DNA of 51,622 bases from Amphimedon queenslandica (taxonomy: Eukaryota; Porifera; Demospongiae; Haplosclerida; Niphatidae). Position numbers and translations under genes: made by a program. The stretch is from assembly GCF_000090795.2 (NCBI RefSeq), contig NW_003546287.1:7583-59204 (forward strand), read 5' to 3'. Shown here piece by piece: positions 1-9,352 of this stretch (position 1 is the stretch's first letter; every line of letters starts with the position of its first letter). The notes beneath the pieces were generated by a model that was given only the letters and a program-made list of their open reading frames with translations, made no database searches and was not told where the DNA came from.

Positions 1-759
1 CAGAGCATAAAGGTTTAGACAATGTAAAAAAGGTATGGCTGCCTATCTCAGCATTTGCTGCACGATTATGCAGTTCTTCTCCTTACATTTGTATATGTAT
101 AAAGTTAAGATAGCTTTATACTTTACCTATAATTGTATTAGCCTTTCCTTTGAGTCCAGTACATTGTTCAAAGTCTGTTTCCCACTTCTTGCTGCAGCGG
201 CCATTTTATTTTATCCGCCTACGCGATAACCGCACGTGGGTGGTAGTAATGGCGTCAAGTACTCTTCAAGTGTCCATATTCTTTGATTTTACTTCTTTTC
301 TATAACTGCGCTCTAGTTGTATCATATATCAAAATACCGGGGTTTTGGAGAGGATCATAATGCAAAAAAACCGCTGTCTGTAGCATTTAAAATAAGAAAG
401 TTATTACATTTTGCAGATTTAAAAGTCAAAGTGGCCCTAGTATAGTATTTCATCACTAGAAGTTGTAGTTGTACTACCAATAGATGGAGCTAAAGTAGGA
501 TTGTCGTCTAAGTCAGTCTCCTCTGCTTCTTCAGAGGCTTCTCAAGAAATGGCAGCCATGTTTCTTTACTTTCATGTGGCATTGCAAATTATTACATCAT
601 AATCATTAAAAGTTATTAATAAATATTACAATAGTGGATACCGTACTCAATATTATACCTTACTCAATTTTTAAATTTTTTGCCTATATATAATACCACC
701 AGAAAAAAGACCGCGGTACTTATTAGAACCATTTTACTACAAAGCCTTAGATGACTGTA
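1..759. other. unassigned AT-rich DNA
   Basis: I see no supported gene here. Short open frames on both strands have no recognisable motif. There are homopolymer runs and simple AT-rich sequence, but no clear repeat pair within the window. Confidence 0.4.
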
Positions 760-1200
760 CTAGCCTGTTCGAGTATAGTCTCGCAAGGCCATTCGAGAGC
801 TTGAAGTATATGCACCTGCTGCTACAGATGGAGAGATTGAGCTTGGGTCAGCACCACTAATGCCTATTCTGTCTATGGTTTTACTAGGCCTTTGGCTAGA
901 TAAGCGATGGAGATTTAACCCAATTGGACTTAAATTAGATGGTGTGCCAAAGCCTCATGGTCTGGGCTCGGGAGCAGCTATAATAGGAGGGGGTAATGGT
1001 GGCAGATCATCATCAACATCAGTTCTTTCCATTACCCAGCATGAGAGTATATGTAACAAATCAATCACAGTCGAAACGGCTTTCTGAAGCTCCACGACCT
1101 TTGTAACATCTTGTGACGCCATGAATGTAACAAATGAGAGCCGCCAAATGCAAAAGACTACAATCAGCAAACACACTAGTTTCACCAATTCACACAACAC
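760..1200 (-). pseudogene. minus-strand open stretch with PPLPPP motif, unassigned
   Basis: On the minus strand this stretch is open for about 145 codons apart from one TGA near 952-954. The first part begins with a hydrophobic segment (residues about 5-30) and then reads DDDLPPLPPP, an acidic patch running into a proline run. After the TGA the same frame continues through a Ser/Pro/Arg-rich stretch. The acidic plus PPLPPP tail resembles the C-terminus of the RING-like protein at 18389, which also ends in an acidic run followed by PPLPPP. No family is recognised. It could be an exon of a decayed mobile-element gene or chance. Neighbours give no help, because the BEL/Pao remnant downstream is on the other strand. 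Confidence 0.25.
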
Positions 1201-1410
1201 AAGAGGTGGTTATAGTACTAGTAGGCACAATGTTAGTGCACGTGGGCCTGCAGGTGTGTGCTCCAAGACCAAGTTACACCCACTTAATTGGGCGGGGCTA
1301 GATTTAACCGGTATGCAATTAGTGAGAAAGATAGAAGTGGCTGAAGGTGGCGATCATAGAAACGAGTTAAATATTTATGACTCAGCCATAACACGTGTAT
1401 TCCAGTTCCA

Positions 1411-1690
1411 GTCATGGACGATAGCCAATTGTCCTTTTTCCAGTTGGAACTTTTGGTCAGAGATTTGACTTATCTGTTAAGTGATAGTTGTCTTGGCAGC
1501 CACATTGAAGATGAAGCCATTGATTCTGTGTATTACAGCTTTTCAGAGGTTATAAAGATGGCTTTGTAGAAAATTAAAGAAGATGAAGCTGACCTTTTCG
1601 TTAATGTTTAAATAGGAATGGGTAGGCCAAAATTAGCTGTGTCTAAGGATCAACTTCGTTGTTAAAGGAGTTTAATTTTAAGAACACAGA
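1411..1690 (+). pseudogene. helix-turn-helix-like fragment of a transposase-type gene
   Basis: A plus-strand frame reads an acidic segment (VMDDSQLSFFQLELLVRDL) and, after two stops, MGRPKLAVSKDQLRCLRSL. From family knowledge, GRPK..(I/V)S.(D/E)QL..L is typical of the DNA-binding N-terminal helix-turn-helix of rve-integrase proteins of the kind encoded at 15582-17111. The fragment is short, has in-frame stops (near 1569 and 1611) and no catalytic part follows, because BEL/Pao gag-like sequence comes next. It is best read as a truncated remnant. The family link is inferred from a short motif only. Confidence 0.35.
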
Positions 1691-1739
1691 AATTGCTTAG
1701 CTGCTTTTGCTTTAATAATTAATAATATTCAAGAAGTAG

Positions 1740-2145
1740 TAGCAGTAAAAGGAGAGCTCAATGATTTACTTTTTCATTAACCCTGTCATGCACACTGATG
1801 AGTTTACTTGTGCACCCAGAGAATGTGTTGCTGTCACTCCTGGATCTTTTCATTCTACTATAGGAAAGTCTCATTTGACACACCGCTGTCAGAAAAACAG
1901 ACGCCTACACTCAACTCCTTCATGACCTGCAACCAACTTAGCTTCCCTTACAGTAGTCAGTCTCATTCTTCAAGTTACTGTCATTCCGTTGGTACTGCTA
2001 AAGATCAAAAATAAATCCCTGTAACTGCTGGGCGCTGTTTTGTCTCCTTATGTTGAGGTCACGTAAGCAAGGACTGCCATTCAAACATGAAGTGTGAAGA
2101 CTGTTCTGGACGCCACCATTGTAACATTTGTATACCACCTACTCG
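1740..2145 (+). pseudogene. BEL/Pao gag C-terminal remnant with zinc knuckle
   Basis: The sequence encodes a broken CCHC-type knuckle (CFVSLC, then a stop, GHVSKDC) followed directly by CEDCSGRHHCNIC at about 2089-2128. The order knuckle plus C..C...HH..C is characteristic of gag proteins of BEL/Pao LTR retrotransposons, which bind genomic RNA in the particle. The first knuckle cysteine pair is disturbed by a stop and spacing change. Upstream to about 1740 the frame is Ser/Thr-rich and not diagnostic, so the 5' limit is approximate. Protease sequence follows in the same orientation, supporting one element. No LTR was found upstream. Confidence 0.6.
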
Positions 2146-2244
2146 AAGGACTACAACCACTGAATGATCTAATTCTTCAATTCTTACAACTGACACACAC
2201 ATCATTCAACCAGGCATACACCATTTCTCTATACTATTACCATT

Positions 2245-2840
2245 CCTTGAACATATGTACTCTCAGACGCCTGTACTTCTACAGACTGCAAGGAGCCACA
2301 TCAGAAACCAATTTGTGGAACAACCTTTAATGTGAGCACATTTCATATTGCATAGTGGAAGTCGATGCACTTATTTAACAATGGAAGTCCAGGATACTCT
2401 CTCTCTCAAACCACTACGAATTGAAACTGTCATCATCAAGACCTTTCGATCTAAACAAGGAAGCACACAGACCTGTGATGTTGTGGAATTTAGTATGAAG
2501 GCAAAGGATAGAGCTATGATATTGTTCTTCCTATTGTGTGTCATCCCGTTTGTCATCAACCTGTTTCTTTTACTTAAAGATATTACCTTTCTGGACTAAA
2601 TTTTGCTGATTTATTCCTTGGATTGCACTACTACTGGACCTTAGTAACTGGACACATTTTATGGAATCATGATGAACCTACAGCTTAACTGGATGGATTC
2701 TTTCTGGATTTACTGCGGCAGCTGACATCATGGACCAAATGGATACATTTGTCAACCTCATCTCATCCTCTTAATTCTATTGTGACTGAAGGATTGGATT
2801 CAAAAATAGATTTGGCCACTAAACTCTAGAAATTCTGGGA
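2245..2840 (+). pseudogene. BEL/Pao aspartic protease remnant
   Basis: In order along the plus strand I see VLLQTARSHIRN (the usual strand just before the active site), LHSGSRCTYLT where the family has a D-S-G-S-Q active-site loop, then a conserved stretch DTLSLKPLRIE and later LGLHYYWTLVTGH, matching the family block around G.D(Y/H)YW.(I/L)VTG. The catalytic Asp position is His here, so it could not be active even without its frameshifts. It lies between the gag knuckle and the RT in canonical BEL/Pao order. At least two frame changes occur, around 2330 and 2600. The family call is secure from several independent blocks. Confidence 0.7.
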
Positions 2841-3735
2841 CCTGAAATCAATGGGAATCACCAAGGAGGGACCCTCTGTGTACAAATTCTTGAAGCAACA
2901 CATTATATTGAAGGAGCATCGCTTGTTAGTTTACCATGGAAGGCAACACAAACTGGACTACTTACTAACCTCCAGTAATGTCAACGGAGACAACAAGGAC
3001 TCTGCGGAGGCTGCAAAAGCTGCAAATGAAGTAGAAGATTATTCAGGACCATTAAGGAAGGGAATTGTTGAGCTAGCTTCACCTACTAATTTACAGAGGG
3101 AACACTATCTGCCACATCATTCTGTGATTTGTCCGGACCAGGCTACATCAAGGGTGACGATTGTGGTATGATGCATCCACTAGAGTAAATGGCATAATGA
3201 CTGTTTATATGTGGGACCCCCATTTCATGAAACTATTTTTGATTTTATCTTATGGTTTTGGTCTCATGGTATAGCTTTGGTAGGAGACATAAAAAGGGCT
3301 GTTTTGATGGTAGGGATAACAGAAGATGATAATTCCTTAAAATTTTTGTGGGTTATAAACTTAAAGATTGACCCTATAGAGTTTGTGAAACTACTGTCAC
3401 TTGTGTAGTTTTTGAGGTCACTTGTGTAGTTTTTGAGGTCACTTGAACTTTCTTTTAAACGCAAGTATTGATACCCACATGAGAAGGTTGCAAGTGATGG
3501 AGCCTGTATTTGTTACTAAGTTTCATAGTCTATGTATCTCAATGTAAGTCTAAGTGATGTTGATTCTGCTTATGAGAAATCAAAACAATGATTGTCAGAA
3601 GTGGGGTTCAAATTGAGAAAGTTTATGACTAACTCGCCCCAATTGCATGAATGATAAGTATTGAGGGGGGTATGGGAAGTGATCACAAGATTTATGAAGT
3701 ACTATGGAACCCTGAAAGAGATTCAAATTGTATGT
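2825..3735 (+). pseudogene. BEL/Pao reverse transcriptase remnant
   Basis: Blocks in order: KFWDLESMGI (2832-2859), a frame-shifted VSLPWK (about 2927-2944), GIVELASPTNLQREHYLPHH at about 3062-3121, a damaged RVTIVV..DAS, then FDFILWFWSHGIALVGDIKR and LKFLWVINLK. These match the finger and palm of BEL/Pao RTs, including the family's YLPHH.V.RP block. The catalytic Y-(V/I)-D-D box is disrupted near 3529-3560; only the Y-V and a following DVDSAYE segment can be recognised. GFKLRKFMTNS near 3604-3640 is the conserved thumb-side block. A 21-bp tandem duplication sits at 3400-3441. Multiple frame breaks make this clearly inactive. Confidence 0.75.
3400..3441. repeat. 21-bp tandem duplication inside the RT remnant
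   Basis: Two identical adjacent 21-bp units occupy 3400-3420 and 3421-3441 (core TGTGTAGTTTTTGAGG). The length is a multiple of three, so the duplication alone would add seven codons without shifting frame, next to the conserved S-P-F-L-L-N-A RT block. Confidence 0.85.
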
Positions 3736-4078
3736 GAAGCGAAGACCTCGGGATGATGAGCTACCAGAGGAACTCTTAGTTCATTGGACACGCCTACTGA
3801 AGAGATTTAAGCCGATTGCAATTCATCATTCACTGGAAAATGGTGCCAATATTCTTAGTTGTTCACATCATGGATTTTTCCTCTGTGATATACTTCGTAG
3901 TGAGGATAAAGGTGGATCATTGGAATAAATTGCTTTATTCAAAACCACAAGTAGCACCCATCAAGTCCGTCACACTTCCCTGGATCGAGCTCTTGTCTGC
4001 ATTACGGCTCTCCAGATTACACAGCCAAGAGTTCACATGTATGATACAAGACACTGCCCAAAATCAATGAATCGAGCC
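3735..4078 (+). pseudogene. BEL/Pao RNase H region, 5' half
   Basis: DDELPEELLVHWTRLLKRF is followed by a frame-shifted AVIYFVVRIK and KLLYSKPQVAPIKSVTLPWI with ELLSALRLSRL. The block K.(Q/R)VAP.K..T(I/L)PR.EL..A is highly characteristic of the linker and RNase H part of BEL/Pao polyproteins. The reading changes frame near 3900. The sequence is cut at about 4020 by a small inverted-repeat element, and the missing continuation resumes at about 4690. Confidence 0.7.
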
Positions 4079-4282
4079 TGATTACAGTATTGATACAGCC
4101 TGACAGGTATCATACATGTAGCTCTGGCTGAACTAGTATGAATTCCAGCATGATTGTATCAAGGCTGATAGATTCAGCTATGCTCATTGCCATATTAGCT
4201 GTGCAACATGCATGATTCAGGATGCAATTGGCCAGATCAGGTCTGACATCATTCATAAATCAATCACAAACTCTTGGCTGTG
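4020..4282. mobile_element. MITE-like element with CACAGCCAAGAGTT ends
   Basis: A perfect 14-bp inverted repeat, CACAGCCAAGAGTT at 4020-4033 and its complement at 4269-4282, bounds about 260 bp that interrupts BEL/Pao coding sequence. The interior repeats variants of a GTATCAT/ATGATAC and GCTGA motif. I could not identify a target-site duplication with confidence. Confidence 0.55.
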
Positions 4283-4333
4283 CAGTCAATGCAGTGACAT
4301 TAGCGATATAATTCTAATAAACGTTAAGTGATA

Positions 4334-4686
4334 CCGTACAAACGCGTCACTAAGTGCCCTTCATTGTTAAGTGCCTAGTTCCTATTAGGCGCCTAGCATA
4401 ATGTAGCTTTTAACATGGGTTTAGTAAGTGCAGTACAAAACACTATGTGTCCAAGCAGTAGGAGTTAAAGCAGTAGGAGTCGAGACACTTTTTATAAGCA
4501 TTGTGGCTACGAACACAGATGGTCAAAAGATCATTCATCACCACCTGCCAAAGCCAGTAAAGTGATTAAATATTTAATATTGTAAACCATACCTACTGTA
4601 TTTATTAAGCGCTGAGTCACTATTAAGCGCCTGTTTTTCTGTCATTTTCTGCATCAGCGGCTACACTTAATAACCCGTTAGTACGG
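4334..4686. mobile_element. TA-flanked MITE in the BEL/Pao remnant
   Basis: Ends read CCGTACAAACG...CACTAAGTG at the left, and the reverse complement of the right end reads CCGTACTAACG...ATTAAGTG. Both ends abut TA (4332-4333 and 4687-4688). A TA duplication and a short non-coding body fit a Tc1/mariner-mobilised MITE. The interior contains several degenerate AAGTGC/TTAGGCGC motifs. Just past the right end BEL/Pao coding sequence resumes (DSKIALRWI), which supports insertion into the older element. Confidence 0.65.
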
Positions 4687-4689
4687 TAC

Positions 4690-4965
4690 TTTATATTACC
4701 CAGACTCAAAGATAGCTCTACGTTGGATACAACGAATGGAGAAAAATGGAAACAGCTAAGAATCAAATGATTGAAATTAGAAGTTCATATCTTTATCACA
4801 TTAGAGACACTGCTTACAAACAAAAACCCAGCTGATATTCCATCAAGGGGTGATATTATACAGGATTTCCAAGAAAGTTCTCATTTATGGTGGAATGGCC
4901 CTTCATGGCTGAAGACAGATGTTTACAGGGTTTGTGAAGATAACAATGGAATAAATGTTTAGTCA
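4690..4965 (+). pseudogene. BEL/Pao RNase H end and integrase N-terminal linker
   Basis: The frame reads DSKIALRWIQRMEKNGK and then KNPADIPSRGD...LWWNGPSWL. The second block (NPAD..SRG...LWW.GP.WL) is a signature of the segment between RNase H and the integrase zinc-binding region in BEL/Pao and related elements. One frame change lies near 4770. It continues the RNase H region broken at 4020, so the two pieces were one gene before the MITEs inserted. Confidence 0.75.
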
Positions 4966-5087
4966 AACTGAAGAGTCATGTAACATCTTGACTAGTGTTG
5001 GTAAATCCAATGTCTGTGGTTCATTGTAGTTAGTTCAGTTCAATTGGTGATCAGGTCAAAGTTATGTCTTTTGTTAATTTATTTATA

Positions 5088-5326
5088 TGTGACCATAATT
5101 GACAAAAGGGCCCTTATGGCGGATTTTAAAATTGATCGTTATAATGGAAAATATCAACCTGTGAGTGCTTTGTTAGACAATCATTGTTTCTAAAAGTTTC
5201 ATAATAACTTTTTGCATCCTGTGGAGTAATTTTATGATAAATGGGGCTCAGGAAGTTGGATTTCTTAGGCTAGAAAGACAAATTTCACTACCCGCCATAA
5301 GGTCCCTTTTGTCAATTATGGTCACA
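5088..5326. mobile_element. TA-flanked MITE, TGTGACCATAATTGAC family
   Basis: Long imperfect terminal inverted repeats of about 37 bp begin TGTGACCATAATTGACAAAA at the left and are mirrored at the right (TTTTGTCAATTATGGTCACA). TA flanks both sides (5086-5087 and 5327-5328). The 239-bp body has no coding capacity. The first seven bases match the ends of the element at 41898-42311, so both probably use the same transposase group. Confidence 0.8.
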
Positions 5327-5349
5327 TATGTTTATCAGTGTGTTATGCT

Positions 5350-5960
5350 TTTCCCCACAGATAAGATTAACTTCAGCTGTTAGCACTAACGCCATGAATT
5401 ATGTACTCCAAATCTCTCAATTGAAGCTTGAATGCTCGCCAAAACTTCAACTTTGTAAGAGACAGTGGTCTGTGGAGAAGTAAGGGAACGCTTGGCCATT
5501 AGCATCTGCCATAAGCTACTGTTCATCCCATGTTTCTGGATAAATCTCACTCACTGACTTATCTCATCTTTAATGATCGTCACAGAAGAGTTATGAACTC
5601 TGGAGTAAAGAGTACTCTAAATGAAAATGAAGATACTGGCTAGCGCAGGCTCGACAATTAATTAAGAAGTTGATACATCAATGTACATTATGTTGTAAGG
5701 CTGAGGGACGATCTTACGATGCTCCGCGCTGCCCAAATTCAGGGTATCTACGGTACCTGCCTTCACCTACACAGGACTGGACTTTGCTGGTCCTCTGTGC
5801 GTCAAGCATCATACTCCATCCAGAAAACACAAAGTATGTATTTACTTGCTGGGTAGTGATGGCGGTTCATCTCAATCTAGTTCTAGATATGACCACTGAG
5901 TCATTTCATTCTTATAGCCAACTAGGTAACTAGCTTTGTTGAACGTGGTATGTGACCCTT
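5350..5960 (+). pseudogene. BEL/Pao integrase remnant
   Basis: After the MITE, the plus strand shows a frame-broken segment for SHSLT..IFNDRH followed by YWLAQARQLIKKLIHQC and CKAEGRSYDAP, the family's R.(Y/F)W...R..I...I..C..C zinc-binding block, with both cysteines present. Downstream, TGLDFAGPL-like and LLGSDGG-like pieces occur in shifted frames around 5770-5880, where the first catalytic Asp of the rve core lies. At least three frame breaks are needed. This is the 3' end of the recognisable BEL/Pao pol, and no 3' LTR was found. Confidence 0.65.
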
Positions 5961-5982
5961 GACTTTGTCCAAAACTTCTTGA

Positions 5983-6280
5983 TCAGTTACTGGGGGCAGC
6001 AAAGCAACTCACCACCGATGCTAGTTTCACATCTGTGTTGAAAGCTATGGCCCGCTTCTTGTCAACTAATAAGGTCTCTCTATCATTGTCATGTTTCTCT
6101 TCTGAGCTACAGGTATGCTTCTTATGACTGCCAGCATAATCATCATCGCTATCAGTATGGTCTGCTGCATCATGGTCGCCGTCATTTCCACACAAGTCGT
6201 TTTCATCTCGCGTTAAAATGTCTAGTAAGAAATCATCTTCTGACTTGTCGATGAAGAATGTAGCCTAGTCTTGCTCAGTC
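5983..6280 (-). pseudogene. acidic minus-strand open frame, unassigned
   Basis: The minus strand is open from about 6280 to 5983 and encodes a strongly acidic, Asp/His-rich segment (DKSEDDFLLDILTRDENDLC, then HTDSDDDYAG) followed by a lysine-rich patch. Composition fits a disordered linker of a nuclear or transposon protein. No domain is recognised and no splice partner was identified. It lies between the BEL/Pao and Helitron remnants on the opposite strand to both. Confidence 0.25.
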
Positions 6281-6548
6281 AGGTCATGCCCAATCTCCTT
6301 GCTAAACCTCCTGCCTTTAAAAATTATCTGGATAATGGGTCTTAAAGCATGTGTTTATAGTACAGAGGTAGGAAGTGGGAATGCAGCTATGTGATGCAAT
6401 AGGGTCAGCTGGAGGCTCAGCTAAAGGCGCCTTCAGATTTTATAACTGCATTGTGTACTGGCCGCATGGTACAAGCCAGACTAGATGTGGTCAAATGGCT
6501 TATGATTGCATTGGTTATTTTTATAGGTTTACAACCTCATCGGGCTTA

Positions 6549-6596
6549 CAAAATTTTAAACCCTTGGGCTTCGCCCTCGGGTTTACCATTTTGTAA
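6549..6596. repeat. GC-rich perfect hairpin
   Basis: Nested complementary arms TACAAAAT/ATTTTGTA, AAACCC/GGGTTT and GGGC/GCCC surround a TTCG loop. The hairpin is unusually GC-rich for its surroundings and sits just before the Helitron coding remnant. It could be the tip of a foldback element or a Helitron-associated hairpin. It is not followed by an obvious CTRR end, so the Helitron reading is weak. Confidence 0.6.
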
Positions 6597-6633
6597 TCCC
6601 TCCTTGTCGGTGTTAAAACAACATATAAATTAA

Positions 6634-9036
6634 TGAATGTCAAAGAAGTGCCAACGGACAATAGGCAAGAGAATTTTGATTTGTTATGTTACCCTACTTA
6701 ATTTCCTACTAAAATATGGAGAGCATCATCCGACAAAGCTATCTAACAAAGACTTTATCATTTAGTGAATAGATTAAATCAAGACTTACAAAGATTCCCG
6801 ATTTTGTAGATATTACTCATATTGTTTGCACTGTTATGGATTTAAAACCAACAAGGCCTTAAAAACTGACATAATTATATAATTTTTTAAAAACATCATT
6901 AGGCAACATTGGTCAAACTGTTGCTGAAGTATTAGAAAGAATATGTTAGATGAATAATTTGATGTCAATTTAAGTACCATGTTGGCTCTAATAACAGGCG
7001 CAAATCAATATTGATTCCGTGTGAAAGGTGAAGTGAAAGCAATGATTGCTGAGAATGGCTCACCAACACTTTTCCTAACATTACGTTGTATTGAGTACGA
7101 TTCAGCTGATATAGCGCAATATTTAAGAAAGATGAATAATGCTCCACAATCATATAGTACTTCAAGATTATGTGCTGGGAACCCTGTTCCAGCATCGCGA
7201 TAATTTTCATCACAATAATTATTTATATAAATTTAAGGATTTCTTCAACATTGTGATTCACCAGAGAGGTGTTCTAGGCAAAGTAGAACAGTATTATGTT
7301 AAAAAAGAATATCAATTGTGTGGAGCACCTCATTAACACATCCTCCTATTGATTGAAAATGCTCCTGCTATCGGCATCGATCATACAGAAGAAGTCTGTT
7401 CTTTCTTACAAGATAGTAGTACCTGTCATTTATTAGATAGTAATACGTCGCCTGATGTAATCTTTTGGTAACATAAATGCACAAGTGCAGCAAATACTGC
7501 AAGTGAAATATGAAAGTTGGAAAACCTATGTATCTAGCTGCCGATTTGATTTTCCTGGACAAGTACAAGTTCGTACTTGCATCATTGATGTTGAAAATAC
7601 CTGACAATCATGCAATAAAATATATTGTCTGAAATGAAATGAGAAAATCAAGAGGACTAAAATCTTTGCCGCTGAAATTGTGACATGCAAACATGGACTT
7701 GCAATACATTGCAGAGAGTCTTTCCTTAACAGAGTATGTAACAGGATATGTCACTAAACAGAAGAGTCATGCACAGGACTTATGGGATGAAGTCACCAGC
7801 TGTGACAACATATACAGCAAGCTTTGGAAAATTGGATAGAACTTACCTTGACATAAAGAAGTAGGACTATATGAAGCTAGCGACCTTCTTCTCGGTGAAA
7901 GTTTCTACATGAAATCAGTAACCGTAGAGTATGTTAATGTTACTTGCCTCATAAGAGGAGCACAAAAATCAAAAACTATTCATATTTAACTAAAATGGAT
8001 CGATCTTCTAAAGACATTTTTAATCCTAGCATACTTAAAGACTTTTATTGAACAAGACCAAATGACATGGAAGATGTATCTCGTTAAAAATTTGTTGCTA
8101 ATTACAAATTGGATGAAGTAGGAGAAAATGGAGAAAGAGAGTACAAACTTCCATGAAAGACAGTGCTTCCAAGCCATAAGAAATTCAATCCTATGCAAGA
8201 AGCAAAAAGAGACAATTTTTATTACTCGCTAATACTTTTATTTGTGCCGTTTAGAGATGAGAGCACACTCGTAATTAAAGGCGAAACAATGAAAAAGCTT
8301 TTAGGGGTCACAGACAAGCATCTATATGTGGCATTGAAAATCATTTCAACAAATTAAAGAAATTTTTAGAAACTGAACATTATTGGAAGAAAATAGTTGA
8401 TCCAAGAAATAAAGCCGGTTTTACAGAATAACTTCCTGATAACAAGGACGATGATGAGCCTCAATTACTGGGTGAAATAATAGAAGCAGTAGCTGATATT
8501 GCTGACATGCATATTAATGTACCTCATGTAACACTAGAGCAAAAAGAGGCAATGCTTAATGTAGATCAGAAAAGAATTTTGATATAATTAAGGGTCATCT
8601 GTTAGTCAAAAAGAACATGAAGACTTACTAGAGAATGAATCTTGAAGAGTACTTAGGTTAGATAATATGAAGCTGCTAAGAATGTTTATAAGTGGTGTAC
8701 GTGGAACTAGTAATCGTTTTCAATAGAAGGAATAAAATGCCTAGTTGATGACACATGGCATTTTAAAAGTGGTGAAATTATGTGTGCTGTAGTAGCACCA
8801 ACAGGTATAGCCGCATTTAATGTAGGCGGAGTAACAATAAATAGATTACTTCAGCTACAAATGAAGCATCAGGAAAAAAGAGCTGGATATTAGGCTTTGA
8901 ATAATGAAGCTCAGGAAAAGATAAGAACAGCACTTAAAAAATTCAAAATTATAAAAGTAGATGAGGTATCTATGGTATCCCATCTAAATGTAGCATACTT
9001 ACACTTGCATTTAGAAGATACATTTGGAAGTAATGA
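6634..9036 (+). pseudogene. Helitron Rep-helicase remnant, 5' part
   Basis: This is a degraded rolling-circle transposon gene. In order: NFDLLCYPTL..F and a Y/F-G-EHHP segment (6680-6740) of the Helitron-like N-terminal domain; RVKGEVKAMIAENGSPTLFL (7018-7077); VIHQRGVLGKVEQYYVKKEY (7252-7311); the Rep HUH site, read as GAPH-stop-HILL at about 7322-7345; LTEYVTGYVTK (7727-7759); GLYEASDLLLGE (7867-7902); and SLILLFVPFRDES (8227-8265). The Pif1-like helicase starts near 8690: Walker A is decayed (ISGVRGTSNRF), but PTGIAAFNVGGVTINRLL and the DE box KVDEVSMVS remain. Many stops and frameshifts are present. The gene is interrupted at 9036 by a gypsy element. Confidence 0.85.
9033..9036. other. 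target-site duplication ATGA, left copy
   Basis: ATGA immediately precedes the 5' LTR and recurs at 13552-13555 after the 3' LTR. Collapsing the two copies rejoins the helicase frame as FGSNEWF, the expected Pif1-family sequence at this point. Confidence 0.85.
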
Positions 9037-9291
9037 TGTGGTGAATCAGGATACAGTGTACGTATTTACTATTTATTATTAATTATTATCTTTACATTCT
9101 ATGCACTGTTTTGTAACCATTAATTTCTGTAAACTATGCATGCGCAATGATACAATACCCTGAACACATTATTCGTTCTAATTTTCACTTTTTCATATTT
9201 CTCTTGTTCTCTCTATTTTAATCCTCTTTGATCTTTGTTATTAATTGGAGAATACATCTGTTGTTGATGAAAGCTAGTAGCATTGCCTACA
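9037..9291 (+). repeat. 5' LTR of the gypsy element
   Basis: A 255-bp LTR begins TGTGGTGAATCAGG and ends TTGCCTACA. It aligns along its length with 13301-13551. It should contain the promoter and the start of the retroelement transcript, although I could not place a TATA box with confidence. Confidence 0.9.
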
Positions 9292-9305
9292 TTGGTGACC
9301 TGGAC
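9292..9305 (+). other. primer binding site
   Basis: TTGGTGACCTGGAC directly follows the CA end of the 5' LTR, in the position where a tRNA primes minus-strand DNA synthesis. TTGGTGACC at this place is common in animal gypsy elements. I do not assign the tRNA. Confidence 0.7.
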
Positions 9306-9352
9306 TTCTCTCCTGATTAATGTATATCTTGACGAGTGTTTTAACAGTAGTC

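Noticed and set aside
955..1087. Overlapping open frames on both strands as two genes
   Set aside because: The plus-strand frame is the shadow of the longer minus-strand one and has no motif. Only the minus-strand stretch was listed, with low confidence.
6375..6596. 73-codon frame before the Helitron as a host gene
   Set aside because: Its end is made of the hairpin at 6549-6596, and the rest has no recognisable domain or splice context.
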